From: Candidatus Thorarchaeota archaeon
Lineage (GTDB): Archaea > Asgardarchaeota > Thorarchaeia > Thorarchaeales > Thorarchaeaceae
Length of the DNA stretch: 53,286 nt
Reading direction: 5' to 3'
Assembly: GCA_016840385.1 (NCBI GenBank)
Contig: JAEOSL010000011.1
Coordinates: forward strand, 1 to 53,286
Part shown: positions 43,811 through 53,162 of the stretch, piece by piece
Numbering within the stretch: the first letter of the stretch is position 1
How the letters are laid out: each line of letters begins with the position of its first letter
Position numbers and translations under genes: made by a program
Notes under the pieces: model-generated
Told to the model about the DNA's origin: nothing
The model's input: only the letters and a program-made list of their open reading frames with translations
The model's database searches: none

Positions 43811-46800
43811 TTGCACAAGCAAAAAGTAGTTCTTTCATTTATAGTGTTTATATTGGTTGTATCAGTTCTAAGTGTAAGCAGTTGTCTTGTTACAGAACAA
43901 GGCTCTGAAACCACAATAACCGAAACTAAATCAGCCTCAATTGAAAATCTAAGTCCTATTGGTTCATCAAACCATTCAATCAGTGATTCAACGCCCACTA
44001 ACTTGGCACTCTATTTCGATGGTTCTGATGAAGTAATCATTCCAAGCGATTCATCACTTAATCCTACCACTGCAATTACAGTCATGGCGTGGATAAACGC
44101 TGATGATTGGATTGGAAATAGGAGAATCTTGCAGAAGGGAGTTGATGATCAATTTCGCCTTATAGAAGAGGGTAATTTGGAGTTTAGTCTAGCAGGAATT
44201 ACAGGTGCGGATATTGAAACTCCGCTCCCAACAACTGGAACATGGCATCATATTGCAGGAACATACGATGGTTCAACTATTAGGTTATATGTTGATGGAG
44301 TTGAGAAAGCATCGGGTTCTGTAAGTGGTCCAATTCAGACTTCGAGCACTCCTTTGTACATTGGAAACAAGCCATTTAGTTCGTATTCGGGTGATTACTT
44401 TAAGGGAATTATTGATGAAGTTAGAATATACAACAGAGCCCTTTTGCACCAAGAAATCAATGACACAATGAACAATGAATTACCTGCAACTTCTGGACTT
44501 GTTCTGTATCTATCTTTCGATGTACTGGAAGGTTCTACCTGTCCAGATTTATCTGGTTATGGGAATGACGGGATAAATTATGGTGCCGGGATTGTCACAT
44601 CATTCGAATGGAGCGAAGTGTATGACTGGGTTGTTGAGGGAACTGCAATCCCCTTCACAATTTCGGGTATTTACGATGTAGATGAAGATGGCAAATTAGA
44701 GATATGGGCTAATGACGAAGATACACAGTATATCCGAGTCTATGAGGCAAATGCAACTGATAGCTATGAAGAAATCTGGAACTACTATATTGGTCCCGAC
44801 GTTAAGTGGTCAAGAGACCAGACTTGGTTCGGCGATACTGATAATGACACCAAGCTTGAGGCAGTGATGAATACCGGGAATTGGCCTGATGTTTGGTATT
44901 TAAGAATCTTTGAGTGCACAGGGGACAACTCCTTCACTCAGACTTTCTTTTATGATATTAGTTCACTCAATGATCCACAATGTCCCGCATGCGGAGATGT
45001 TGATGGTGATGGATATTTTGAGATATTCATCGGAGCCAATGATTACAATGTAGGATTCTTCGAGAATACTGGTGATAACAGCTACGTGTACAAGGGTACC
45101 ATCCCCGACTCTAGAACAAAGAAGATTGCCATTGGTGATTTGGATGGTGATAGCTCATTGGATATGATCCTAGGTGGAGAGTACTATGATAGGAAAGTAT
45201 CACAATGGGAGGCTACTGGTGATGATACATATGCGATCTCATGGGAAACTCCTGGTGATGTGAGTACCTATGGATGTTCAGTGAAAATAATTGACCTAGA
45301 CTTGGATGGTTTCAATGAGATATGGTGTTCCGGTGCAAACAGCCGGGTCACACGATTGTATGAAACTACTGGAGATAATTCCTTTGTTGACAGGTGGGAC
45401 TTTACTGATAAGGGAGGAAATGACCCTGGGTATCTCTTTGATGCAGATGGAAATGGGTGGCCTGAGATTGCATGGACCTCTCGATACTCCGGTTCGGGCG
45501 ATATTAGCAATCAGGAGATTTTTATTTACGAAGCAACAGGGGATAACAGCTACCAGATGAAATGGCAGTCTGGATTACTCTCTGGAGAAGAGGGACCCGT
45601 CTACATGGGGGATTTCGATAATGATGGATTTTCAGAGATGCTCTACCATAGAAATAGCGGAATAGTTCTAGAGTGTACTATTGATTTAGCCAGTTGGCCA
45701 AATCTACAGGTGACTCGTGAACCTCTTGCACCTTCTCCAGATGATGTAGTAAATGTGACAATATCCGTAAATTCAATCTCAGGGATAAATCAGTCAATAC
45801 TCTCGTATTCATATGATGGTGGAGGTTTCACAAACTTCTCAATGAGTAATACAACAGGTTGCTGGGTTGGAGAAATTCCTGCCTTTCCAACATATACCGA
45901 GGTTCAATACAAGGTCTATGTACAGAACGGACTATGGGAATGGACAACATCTTCACTCTATTCATACAACGTTACTGATACTGAAGGACCACTCATATCG
46001 ACCGCTAGAAATCCCCTCATGCCTATACATACTGATGCCGTGATTATCAACGCGACAGTTATCGATGCAAGCACCATAGAACAGGTTCTATTGTCATATT
46101 CCAATGACAACCAGGAAACATGGACAGAGGTTTCCATGAGTCAGGTAGGCAATAATTGGATAGAATATATTCCATTATTCTCAGGAGGGACAAACGTATC
46201 CTATTACGTAAGGGCGGAGGATAGTGAGGGCAACTGGGGTACCTCTGATGTGGCCAACTATACAGTTGATGACATTCAGGGGCCCTCCATTATCATATCG
46301 AGAAATATGCTGACTCCTTGCATAGGTGATTCTGTTGAAGTGACTGTAGTAGTCTACGACACTAGTATGGTTGATACAGTTTGGCTCTTCGTTCGAATGA
46401 ATAATGGTTCTTGGAATAGTTATTGGATGAACAAGGTAGGGTATCTCTACTCTGCATTCATTCTAGGACAGGACTTTGGAACTTTTGTCGAGTATAGAGT
46501 GCAAGCAAACGATACTGTTGGAAATTGGGGTGTATCGCAGATCGAGGCATACACTGTGATAGATTGTATTGGTCCAATTATCTCACTGCAAACTGAGCTT
46601 TCAACCCAAGGGCAGAATGTTGTAGTACCGATAGAAGTAGGTGTTGCTGATCCAGGCGGAGTGAACCAAGTTCTACTATGTTATTCCTTGAACTCTGAAT
46701 CCACATTCACAAATATCTCGATGGGTAATGTATCGGGAACATGGTCTGCATCAATCCCGATGGGACTCGTTGGCGAGTCAGTCTACTTCTCAATCTACGC

Positions 46801-47263
46801 CGAAGATCAATCAGGAAATTGGGAAATTTCTCAGTTGTATTCTTATGAGATAATTGATGTACTCGCGCCAAATGTTCTGATTTCAGTTACTTCTGATAGT
46901 TCAAATGAAACTAAAACTTTGAAAGTTGAAGTAGAAGTCACTGATGACAGTGAGATTCTGAGCGTGCTCATGCGATTCACTATAGATGATTGGGGAAATG
47001 AGAGTGAATTGGTTCTCGACTTCCAAGATGGAGTTTGGTCAATAACAATAGGATTTGTTGATTCTGCGATAACTCTACAATATAGAATCGTGGTTGAGGA
47101 TACAGCGCACAATATCTATGAAAGTGCAATTATGTTCTATACCATAGTATATACTCCCTATCAAGCACCACCTCTGGACGTTGTTCTTGTAATAGCTACT
47201 TCCGGTGGGATTGGTATTACTGCAATTCTCATCATATTGTATCTAAGAAGAAGAACGGGTTGA
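43811..47263 (+). CDS. Giant secreted LamG / VCBS / Ig-like repeat protein with C-terminal anchor
   Basis: 1150 residues with TTG start after AAAAGGAGGG. Signal peptide (VVLSFIVFILVVSVLSVSS). A LamG/concanavalin-type domain at ~65-220 (LALYFDGSDEVIIP; TGTWHHIAGTYDGSTIRLYV; DEVRIYNRAL). VCBS/FG-GAP-like calcium propeller repeats at ~270-620 (DVDGDGYFEIFIGAN; DLDGDSSLDMILGGE; DFDNDGFSEML). Five Ig-like units of ~95 residues at ~630-1110, then a membrane helix (VVLVIATSGGIGITAILIILYL) and an RRRTG tail. Probably a long, glycan-binding surface adhesin. Confidence 0.85.
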   Translation: MHKQKVVLSFIVFILVVSVLSVSSCLVTEQGSETTITETKSASIENLSPIGSSNHSISDSTPTNLALYFDGSDEVIIPSDSSLNPTTAITVMAWINADDWIGNRRILQKGVDDQFRLIEEGNLEFSLAGITGADIETPLPTTGTWHHIAGTYDGSTIRLYVDGVEKASGSVSGPIQTSSTPLYIGNKPFSSYSGDYFKGIIDEVRIYNRALLHQEINDTMNNELPATSGLVLYLSFDVLEGSTCPDLSGYGNDGINYGAGIVTSFEWSEVYDWVVEGTAIPFTISGIYDVDEDGKLEIWANDEDTQYIRVYEANATDSYEEIWNYYIGPDVKWSRDQTWFGDTDNDTKLEAVMNTGNWPDVWYLRIFECTGDNSFTQTFFYDISSLNDPQCPACGDVDGDGYFEIFIGANDYNVGFFENTGDNSYVYKGTIPDSRTKKIAIGDLDGDSSLDMILGGEYYDRKVSQWEATGDDTYAISWETPGDVSTYGCSVKIIDLDLDGFNEIWCSGANSRVTRLYETTGDNSFVDRWDFTDKGGNDPGYLFDADGNGWPEIAWTSRYSGSGDISNQEIFIYEATGDNSYQMKWQSGLLSGEEGPVYMGDFDNDGFSEMLYHRNSGIVLECTIDLASWPNLQVTREPLAPSPDDVVNVTISVNSISGINQSILSYSYDGGGFTNFSMSNTTGCWVGEIPAFPTYTEVQYKVYVQNGLWEWTTSSLYSYNVTDTEGPLISTARNPLMPIHTDAVIINATVIDASTIEQVLLSYSNDNQETWTEVSMSQVGNNWIEYIPLFSGGTNVSYYVRAEDSEGNWGTSDVANYTVDDIQGPSIIISRNMLTPCIGDSVEVTVVVYDTSMVDTVWLFVRMNNGSWNSYWMNKVGYLYSAFILGQDFGTFVEYRVQANDTVGNWGVSQIEAYTVIDCIGPIISLQTELSTQGQNVVVPIEVGVADPGGVNQVLLCYSLNSESTFTNISMGNVSGTWSASIPMGLVGESVYFSIYAEDQSGNWEISQLYSYEIIDVLAPNVLISVTSDSSNETKTLKVEVEVTDDSEILSVLMRFTIDDWGNESELVLDFQDGVWSITIGFVDSAITLQYRIVVEDTAHNIYESAIMFYTIVYTPYQAPPLDVVLVIATSGGIGITAILIILYLRRRTG

Positions 47264-47336
47264 TAGCAAAAGGAAGGAACCTCTCTTATTCCTAGGTGGA
47301 CTCCTTTATGCAACAGGAAGTAGAAGTTTGGATTAA

Positions 47337-47391
47337 GTGTGGCTCTGGTCCAGTGAGTAGCCCCAATTTTGTTCTGTCCAAGATTGTTGCC
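47337..47391 (+). repeat. Interspersed ~55-bp repeat, copy 5
   Basis: GTGTGGCTCTGGTCCAGTGA, then GTAGCCCCAATTTTGTTCTG with the variant end TCCAAGATTGTTGCC. It lies 73 bp past the stop of the LamG gene. The rest of the 232-bp spacer is A/T-rich and probably contains the next gene's promoter. Confidence 0.75.
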
Positions 47392-47495
47392 AATCATTAA
47401 AAAAATACTCGTTCATGCTAATTCTTCAAATACGATTATCACTCTCGAACAAACTATAAGCATCAGTTCAAAACAACCAGAAAATCCTAAATGAT

Positions 47496-50400
47496 TTGTT
47501 GACAGGATATTTCATTGTTGTAACCATTAATGAAGGGTGTGAATTCGTGGGCAGAGAAACTTCATCTGATCTATTTGTAACAATCTATTTGCCAACTAAG
47601 CGGGGTATTGAAAAAGAAATAATTGACATTGATGTAACTGAATTAAAGATCAATATCGATAGAGTCAAAGGTTTGGACCTTTCGGCGCTAACGCAATGCA
47701 AAAAAATCGAGTCACTTGAATTAAGTGGGTATAAAAATACCTGTAAAAACTGGCCAGACTCATTTCTAGTTCATATCTCACACATGTGTGGTCTTAAATC
47801 TCTCACAATAAAAGGAATGGAGGGTCTAGAGAACCTTAATCTAGGTCCATTGAAGGAACTGGAAAAACTCGAAGTTCTGAAGATAGTGCACTGTGGTGAA
47901 CTTAGAAGAATTGATCTTTCACCATTAGCTAAGTTGACGAAAATTAATGAAATTGAAATCACCACGAATTTATTTCTTGAGGAACTTGACCTAAGTCCCC
48001 TCGCATCTTTGTCCAACTTAGCGAAATTAGTGATTTCAACAAACCCATTGCCAAAGATAGACTTTGGACCATTGCGTCATTGTTTAATGTTGAAATATCT
48101 AGATATCTCCTCTAACCGCACAGGAACTCTTGATCTTTCAAATATTGCTAGAATTCCAAATCTAGAAACTCTTGATGTCAGTGGTGGCACAAATCGTCTG
48201 CAACTTGATTTGAGTCCACTTGCAGAATGCAGCAATCTCCGAAAAATAACAATAAGACCCGCTGGAAATGACGCTTTGGATATCGAACCTCTAAGCAGAT
48301 GTTCTGTTTTAGAAGAGATTCATATTGCAGAAGGTGCGTGGTGGTTCTCACAATATTATTCCGATGATCTAAATGAATTAGATCTAAGCGCACTCTCGAA
48401 ATTGAAGAGCCTCAAGAAACTACATGTGTGGCTTTCGGGGGGTACATACAGTGTTATTTTGCCTGAGAATAAATCAGTAGAATCTGTTCATTTAGGTATT
48501 GGAAGTGCTAAATCTCTTAGCCTAAATGCATTAGGAGCATGCACAAATCTGAGGGAATTCATTCTAAGTCATTCAGAGATAGAACATATCAATTTAGAAC
48601 CACTATCGAACTGCTACAATCTACAAAAAATATCCATAGAAATCAATCCTAAGACTGTTAGTCTTACAGCTCCACATCCACCTAATCTTCAAGAATTTGT
48701 GATTGGTACACGAAGAGATTCTGTAATCTCTGGTGAGCAGTTTAATCTGAGTGGACTGTCAGAATGTAAACAAATGCGAGTATTCAAAATGGTAGGGGAG
48801 AAATCGCAGGCATTTCCTACCGAGTTCTTGAGTAAAATGAGGTTTCTTGAACTTCTGTCAATGCAAATAGAGGGTCCAGTTAATTTGGAGCACATATCAC
48901 AATGTGAGAGTCTGCATACTTTGAAATTGTCAGTGACATCATCCGGAAAATTGGATGTTGCTCCATTAGAAGATTGTCGCGAGCTAATTCAGTTTGAGTT
49001 GGAGGATGATGAGCTCACAGAGATTGATCTTACACCGTTTTCAAAAATGCACAAACTTGAGGAAATTTCACTGTATTCGAGAACATTACTGAAGGTTAAA
49101 CTAGCACAAAATCCATCCCTCAAACATATTGTTGTTTCTAGAAGCCGAATCAAGTCTATTGACTTGGAACCCCTATCAGCCTGTACAAATTTAGAAACAA
49201 TTTCTCTTTCAAGTAAATTAGAAGAGATTGATTTGCATCCTCTTTGCAATTTAGGTTCTCTCAAAGAAATTGATCTCTCAAACAACGAGCTAACAGAGAT
49301 TAGTCTACCTCAGATGACTGCAGGTTCTAATCTCCGTAATATCAATCTCAATCACAACCAGCTAACACATCTTAATCTCAATCCTCTAAGAAATTGTATC
49401 TATATTGAAAATCTCGATCTTGGTTGGAATCCAATTGCCGAGATTGAAACAGAAAATCTTCCTTGCTTGAAAAATTTATCAAGTCTCAATCTGCAGAGGA
49501 CAGAGTTGAAAAGGATTGACCTTACATTCATTCGTGGAGCACAACTAACAGATATTGAGATCCGTGGAGACCACCTTAGTTCTCTGGATTTATCACCTCT
49601 TTCTGAATGTATTAGATTGAAGCAAGTACAAATATTCTCCAAAAGGCTGAAAAAACTGGATTTGAAACCCTTATCATTCTGTCCATCATTATACTATCTC
49701 AGGATTGAAGGAAGTAAGTCACTAAGATCATTGAGTTTAACCCCACTTCGTAAGTGCAGTAATCTAAAATATCTATATCTCAGTAACAACGGAATTAGAC
49801 ATCTGAACCTCAAACCCCTTGCGAATCTTGAAAAACTGAGAGATCTTCATCTGGACAACAATAATTTTTCAACAATAAATCTTGAACCTCTCGCTACATG
49901 TAAAAGGCTCAGAGAGTTGCGGCTTAATTCATCCAAACTCAAATCATTTGTTTATGACCCACTCTTCTTTCTTCAAGATTTCGTTGCTGGTGAATTTCCG
50001 AAGGAAGGTTGCATTGATCCTCTTTATCAATATTGGAATAGAAAATGGAATAGATGGTCAAAATCATTCAAACAGAAGGAAGAATCTACACTTCTTAGAG
50101 AATATGGTCAGCGACTTTCCTGGACCCACTTTGCACGAACGATTGACGACATCTTGGAGGGACTTTCAGAAGGAGATAGATTCAGAGAATCATACTGGAT
50201 CCTGAAACTCTTTAATTTGAGTGAATTCTGGGGATACGCTGGTTCACTCGTTGATCTATTCGAACGTATTGAGCCTCATGCTGAATTTGAAGACGCAAGG
50301 GTCCAATTGGAGGATCTGCTTATTGATGGGCTCCTGACGCAAATTGAGAATAAGGGACCTACTATCTTTTTAGATGTAGAAAATCTTGCATTGAATGCAA

Positions 50401-50732
50401 AGATTGCTTACAGTTTAAAGAAGATTCTAACTCGCCGACAAGAGGAAGTGGAGGAAACAGTTGTCCCTATTGTAAAGAATACAGCATACATTCGACATCT
50501 TTGGGTAACGGAGTATGGGTTCAGAGTTCTTTCAGCAGTAGGATTAGAGAACACAACTGACCTTGCAGGTCTTGAGGAAATTAGAAAGCAGTTCAAGACT
50601 CTGGGTGTAGAACTAAATACTAAAGTCAAGAAATCATCGAGTGGGCGCTATGCTATCAAATTATCTCCAGAGATGCGAGAGTTTATCGCTGAAATAAGTA
50701 GGGGTTATCGAGATCTTAGTTTTCTAAATTGA
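47496..50732 (+). CDS. Giant leucine-rich-repeat protein (1078 aa)
   Basis: About 800 residues of leucine-rich repeats of ~21-24 residues with the pattern LDLSPLxxCxxLxxLxLxxN (SLDLSPLSECIRLKQVQIFS; HLNLKPLANLEKLRDLHLDN). The final ~250 residues form a helical domain without LRRs (YDPLFFLQDFVAGEF...RGYRDLSFLN). There is no signal peptide or membrane helix, so unlike its neighbours it should be cytoplasmic. The start is TTG 47496 or GTG 47547. LRR arrays mediate protein binding. Most repeats are of one subtype, as expected from internal duplication. Confidence 0.8.
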   Translation: MLTGYFIVVTINEGCEFVGRETSSDLFVTIYLPTKRGIEKEIIDIDVTELKINIDRVKGLDLSALTQCKKIESLELSGYKNTCKNWPDSFLVHISHMCGLKSLTIKGMEGLENLNLGPLKELEKLEVLKIVHCGELRRIDLSPLAKLTKINEIEITTNLFLEELDLSPLASLSNLAKLVISTNPLPKIDFGPLRHCLMLKYLDISSNRTGTLDLSNIARIPNLETLDVSGGTNRLQLDLSPLAECSNLRKITIRPAGNDALDIEPLSRCSVLEEIHIAEGAWWFSQYYSDDLNELDLSALSKLKSLKKLHVWLSGGTYSVILPENKSVESVHLGIGSAKSLSLNALGACTNLREFILSHSEIEHINLEPLSNCYNLQKISIEINPKTVSLTAPHPPNLQEFVIGTRRDSVISGEQFNLSGLSECKQMRVFKMVGEKSQAFPTEFLSKMRFLELLSMQIEGPVNLEHISQCESLHTLKLSVTSSGKLDVAPLEDCRELIQFELEDDELTEIDLTPFSKMHKLEEISLYSRTLLKVKLAQNPSLKHIVVSRSRIKSIDLEPLSACTNLETISLSSKLEEIDLHPLCNLGSLKEIDLSNNELTEISLPQMTAGSNLRNINLNHNQLTHLNLNPLRNCIYIENLDLGWNPIAEIETENLPCLKNLSSLNLQRTELKRIDLTFIRGAQLTDIEIRGDHLSSLDLSPLSECIRLKQVQIFSKRLKKLDLKPLSFCPSLYYLRIEGSKSLRSLSLTPLRKCSNLKYLYLSNNGIRHLNLKPLANLEKLRDLHLDNNNFSTINLEPLATCKRLRELRLNSSKLKSFVYDPLFFLQDFVAGEFPKEGCIDPLYQYWNRKWNRWSKSFKQKEESTLLREYGQRLSWTHFARTIDDILEGLSEGDRFRESYWILKLFNLSEFWGYAGSLVDLFERIEPHAEFEDARVQLEDLLIDGLLTQIENKGPTIFLDVENLALNAKIAYSLKKILTRRQEEVEETVVPIVKNTAYIRHLWVTEYGFRVLSAVGLENTTDLAGLEEIRKQFKTLGVELNTKVKKSSSGRYAIKLSPEMREFIAEISRGYRDLSFLN

Positions 50733-50800
50733 TTGTTGATGTATTCTAATTTACGTTGACCAATAGGGAGCGGTAGTTTGATTTCAATAGAATATGTGAA

Positions 50801-50855
50801 GTGGCTCTGGTCCAGTGAGTAGCCCCAATTTTGTTCTGCTCGATTCAGTTGCCCG
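50801..50855 (+). repeat. Interspersed ~55-bp repeat, copy 6
   Basis: GTGGCTCTGGTCCAGTGAGT, then AGCCCCAATTTTGTTCTG and CTCGATTCAGTTGCCCG. It lies 68 bp past the stop of the LRR gene. Confidence 0.75.
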
Positions 50856-50937
50856 ATTTAGTGATTCTATAAATTCTGTTAAAATCAACGAGAGTATGAT
50901 TCTTATGGAATTGAGTGATTATACTTAATGGATTACG

Positions 50938-52590
50938 ATGGAGAGGGCTACTGGTTATATGTTCCTCCTTGGGGTTCTACTTCTTGGTAGTGTGTTTCTT
51001 ATCGCAGACGTCCCTAGTACATTTGCTCCCTCTAGGAGTGAAATAGAGATTGTCCTTAGATCAGAATACAATGATGTTTCCACAGATATGACTGTAGATA
51101 GTCAAGGGAATGTCATTGTAGTGGGAGGAAAAATGGAGGGCAGCGAAACCTCGACTGCAAGATTCCATATGGTGAAAGTTTCTTCTTCCGGAGAGGAGAT
51201 TTGGACAAAGACATGGAATAACTCACTCTACAATATGCTTGTGAGTGTGGAAGTAGACTCCCTCGACAACATTTTCATCGCCGGAGTTGAAGGCTTTAAC
51301 CAAGAAAATACGACTGGACTTGTAATGAAGCTCAATCCAGACGGAGTTATTGAGTGGACTGTTGAGTATGCAGGACTAGCCTATGAATGGTATAACTGGC
51401 CTCAAGTAAATTACTTCTTTGGTTTGGAAATCGATTCAATTAATGATACCTTCTATGTCGTTGGTAGTCTCAAAGACGGATGTCACAGGACTCTCATTGC
51501 TAATCTAGATTCTTCTGGTTCTGAGTTATGGCGAACAGAGTGGGAAGGTCCTTCTGACTGGAACGGGACTGATGTAGGAGCGTTCTGGTTGAGTTCTCAG
51601 GAGGGATTAGTGGTAAGATGCAATATCTATGGAGGTGACAATCCACGTAACCCATACATCGGTTCTTGTATATCATCTTTCGCACTGAATGGAACGCTCA
51701 TGTGGAATCGTACGATAAACAATTTCTTTTGGACAGGGATTGAATCAGGAATTAATGAGTTCATTACAGCGACATACTCATGGAGAGGCTACAACCAAGT
51801 CACTCGTTATACATATGATCTTGAAGAGATCAGCAATTTTGAACTCATTGTAGGAGAGTATTATTCCATATCGATTGGTGGTTTCGATTCCAATAAAACA
51901 GGGAGCATACTTGGCTATGGAACAGTAACAAGCTTACTAGCTGGTAGTTCTGTCAAAAGGGAATTTTCCGCTTTGTTCCAAGGCCCCCAGCCTCCTCAGA
52001 CCTTGGTGTTCAGCTGTTCTACTTCTGGTGAGTTGCAGTGGTACGACTTTCTGGTTCTAGGGCGCATGTCAGAGCCATGCGGTCTTCGATTTGACTCTAA
52101 TAATAGATTGATCATAGCAGGTCACACTAGCGAGGGGTCCTTCTATGAGAACGACATCTATGTTGTCTTTGGCTTCAGTCAGACTCCGTTCCCCCTCCCC
52201 TATCAGAATCTCTTAGTTGGGTTCTTTCCCTTGTTCAATATTATCATTGTCGCTCTAATCAGAGAATTTGAGACTCTATATACCAAAGGAAAATCAATCT
52301 TGGGTTTTCGTAGCCCGAATTGGAGTTCCAGGAAGGTTGTCAAGCGACTACTTCAAGCTCAAACAATACTTCTCTTCTTTTTATTCACTTTTCTCATAGG
52401 CTCAGGAGGTGGGGGTGGTCCTCCTGCACCAATAGTATATTTACCACAATGGGTGTCGCTGTTTCTAATGAGTTTACCATTTGGAATCATAACATTGGGA
52501 CTCCTCTTCCTTAGAGCTAGGTCAAGAGAAACGAACCATGAAGGTGATTTGGATATACATTCCGAAATCGAAGAAATGGATTCAATGTAA
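50938..52590 (+). CDS. Secreted beta-propeller with multi-helix membrane domain
   Basis: 550 residues. Signal peptide (MFLLGVLLLGSVFLIADVPS), then SBBP-like propeller repeats (MTVDSQGNVIVVGG; MVKVSSSGEEIWTKTW; LVMKLNPDGVIEWTVEY; NLDSSGSELWRTEW). Unlike its relatives it ends with three hydrophobic helices (YQNLLVGFFPLFNIIIVALI; TILLFFLFTFLIGSGGGGG; VSLFLMSLPFGIITLGLLFL) and an acidic tail. Probably a membrane-embedded surface protein. Confidence 0.78.
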   Translation: MERATGYMFLLGVLLLGSVFLIADVPSTFAPSRSEIEIVLRSEYNDVSTDMTVDSQGNVIVVGGKMEGSETSTARFHMVKVSSSGEEIWTKTWNNSLYNMLVSVEVDSLDNIFIAGVEGFNQENTTGLVMKLNPDGVIEWTVEYAGLAYEWYNWPQVNYFFGLEIDSINDTFYVVGSLKDGCHRTLIANLDSSGSELWRTEWEGPSDWNGTDVGAFWLSSQEGLVVRCNIYGGDNPRNPYIGSCISSFALNGTLMWNRTINNFFWTGIESGINEFITATYSWRGYNQVTRYTYDLEEISNFELIVGEYYSISIGGFDSNKTGSILGYGTVTSLLAGSSVKREFSALFQGPQPPQTLVFSCSTSGELQWYDFLVLGRMSEPCGLRFDSNNRLIIAGHTSEGSFYENDIYVVFGFSQTPFPLPYQNLLVGFFPLFNIIIVALIREFETLYTKGKSILGFRSPNWSSRKVVKRLLQAQTILLFFLFTFLIGSGGGGGPPAPIVYLPQWVSLFLMSLPFGIITLGLLFLRARSRETNHEGDLDIHSEIEEMDSM

Positions 52591-52603
52591 TTATGACTGA
52601 GTA

Positions 52604-52660
52604 GTGTGGCTCTGGTCCAGTGAGTAGCCCCAATTTTGTTCTGTCCGAGTCTATTGCCTG
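52604..52660 (+). repeat. Interspersed ~55-bp repeat, copy 7
   Basis: GTGTGGCTCTGGTCCAGTGA, then GTAGCCCCAATTTTGTTCTG with the variant end TCCGAGTCTATTGCC. It lies 13 bp past the stop of the propeller gene, directly followed by copy 8. Confidence 0.75.
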
Positions 52661-52673
52661 ATGAAAATAAAAT

Positions 52674-52728
52674 AGTGGCCTTGGTCCAAAGAGTAGCCCC
52701 GATTCTGTTCCACTTCATTTCGTTACCA
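52674..52728 (+). repeat. Interspersed ~55-bp repeat, copy 8 (diverged)
   Basis: GTGGCCTTGGTCCAAAGAGT, then AGCCCCGATTCTGTTCCACT. A diverged member in tandem with copy 7, same orientation. Confidence 0.65.
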
Positions 52729-52760
52729 AATTGAAGCTTTGCAACATCTAACTACGCTCG

Positions 52761-52982
52761 CTACCCTACATCTCGGACCGACGCTTCAACGATGTATTCT
52801 TGCGATTGCTCAACAGTGATGGGCCGTTTCAACCGGTCCGAACTGATCCTCAGCAGAATCGAGTCTGCATCATAGTCTAACCCAGTCAGGGGGTGTCGTT
52901 TCTGTTCCCAGAGCGAGGCTCTCGCCTCCTTCCTTTCGTAGGACTGTTGTCGGTGTGAGTCAGGAGTTTCCTCAGCAGTCAC
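52761..52982 (-). other. Open frame of unknown nature (73 codons), possible gene fragment
   Basis: A hydrophilic stretch (SSDRLKRPITVEQSQEYIVE) with coding-like composition, but no start signal, partner or recognised family. It is C/G-richer than its surroundings. It might be a fragment of a decayed gene. It contains one copy of a short direct repeat shared with DNA at 53146. The following ~160 bp are A/T-rich with no gene. Confidence 0.3.
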
Positions 52983-53162
52983 AAGTGACTACCGTCAGTT
53001 GCGCTTTTGCTCCAAGGCCTACCTCAATCTGTATTTTTCATTATAAAAGGAATAAGGTTGAAACGTCATTGGCGGATAGTTGAAATTGCTAATGACAATC
53101 AAACCAACAGATTCACATTCCTATCAAGTCTTTCATTATTGATATGTAGTCGGGAGTTTCCT
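52958..53162. repeat. Short direct repeats next to a TnpB relic
   Basis: AGTCAGGAGTTTCCTCAG and AGTCGGGAGTTTCCTCAG (ending near 52975 and 53162) differ at one base. The second copy abuts the right end of the TnpB relic at 53163. This position corresponds to the guide-encoding flank of a TnpB element. Confidence 0.4.

Noticed and set aside
34102..52728. The repeats as coding (minus-strand frames reading NKIGATHWTRAT)
   Set aside because: The translation is just the repeat itself; the frames are short, lack starts, and differ between copies outside the repeat.
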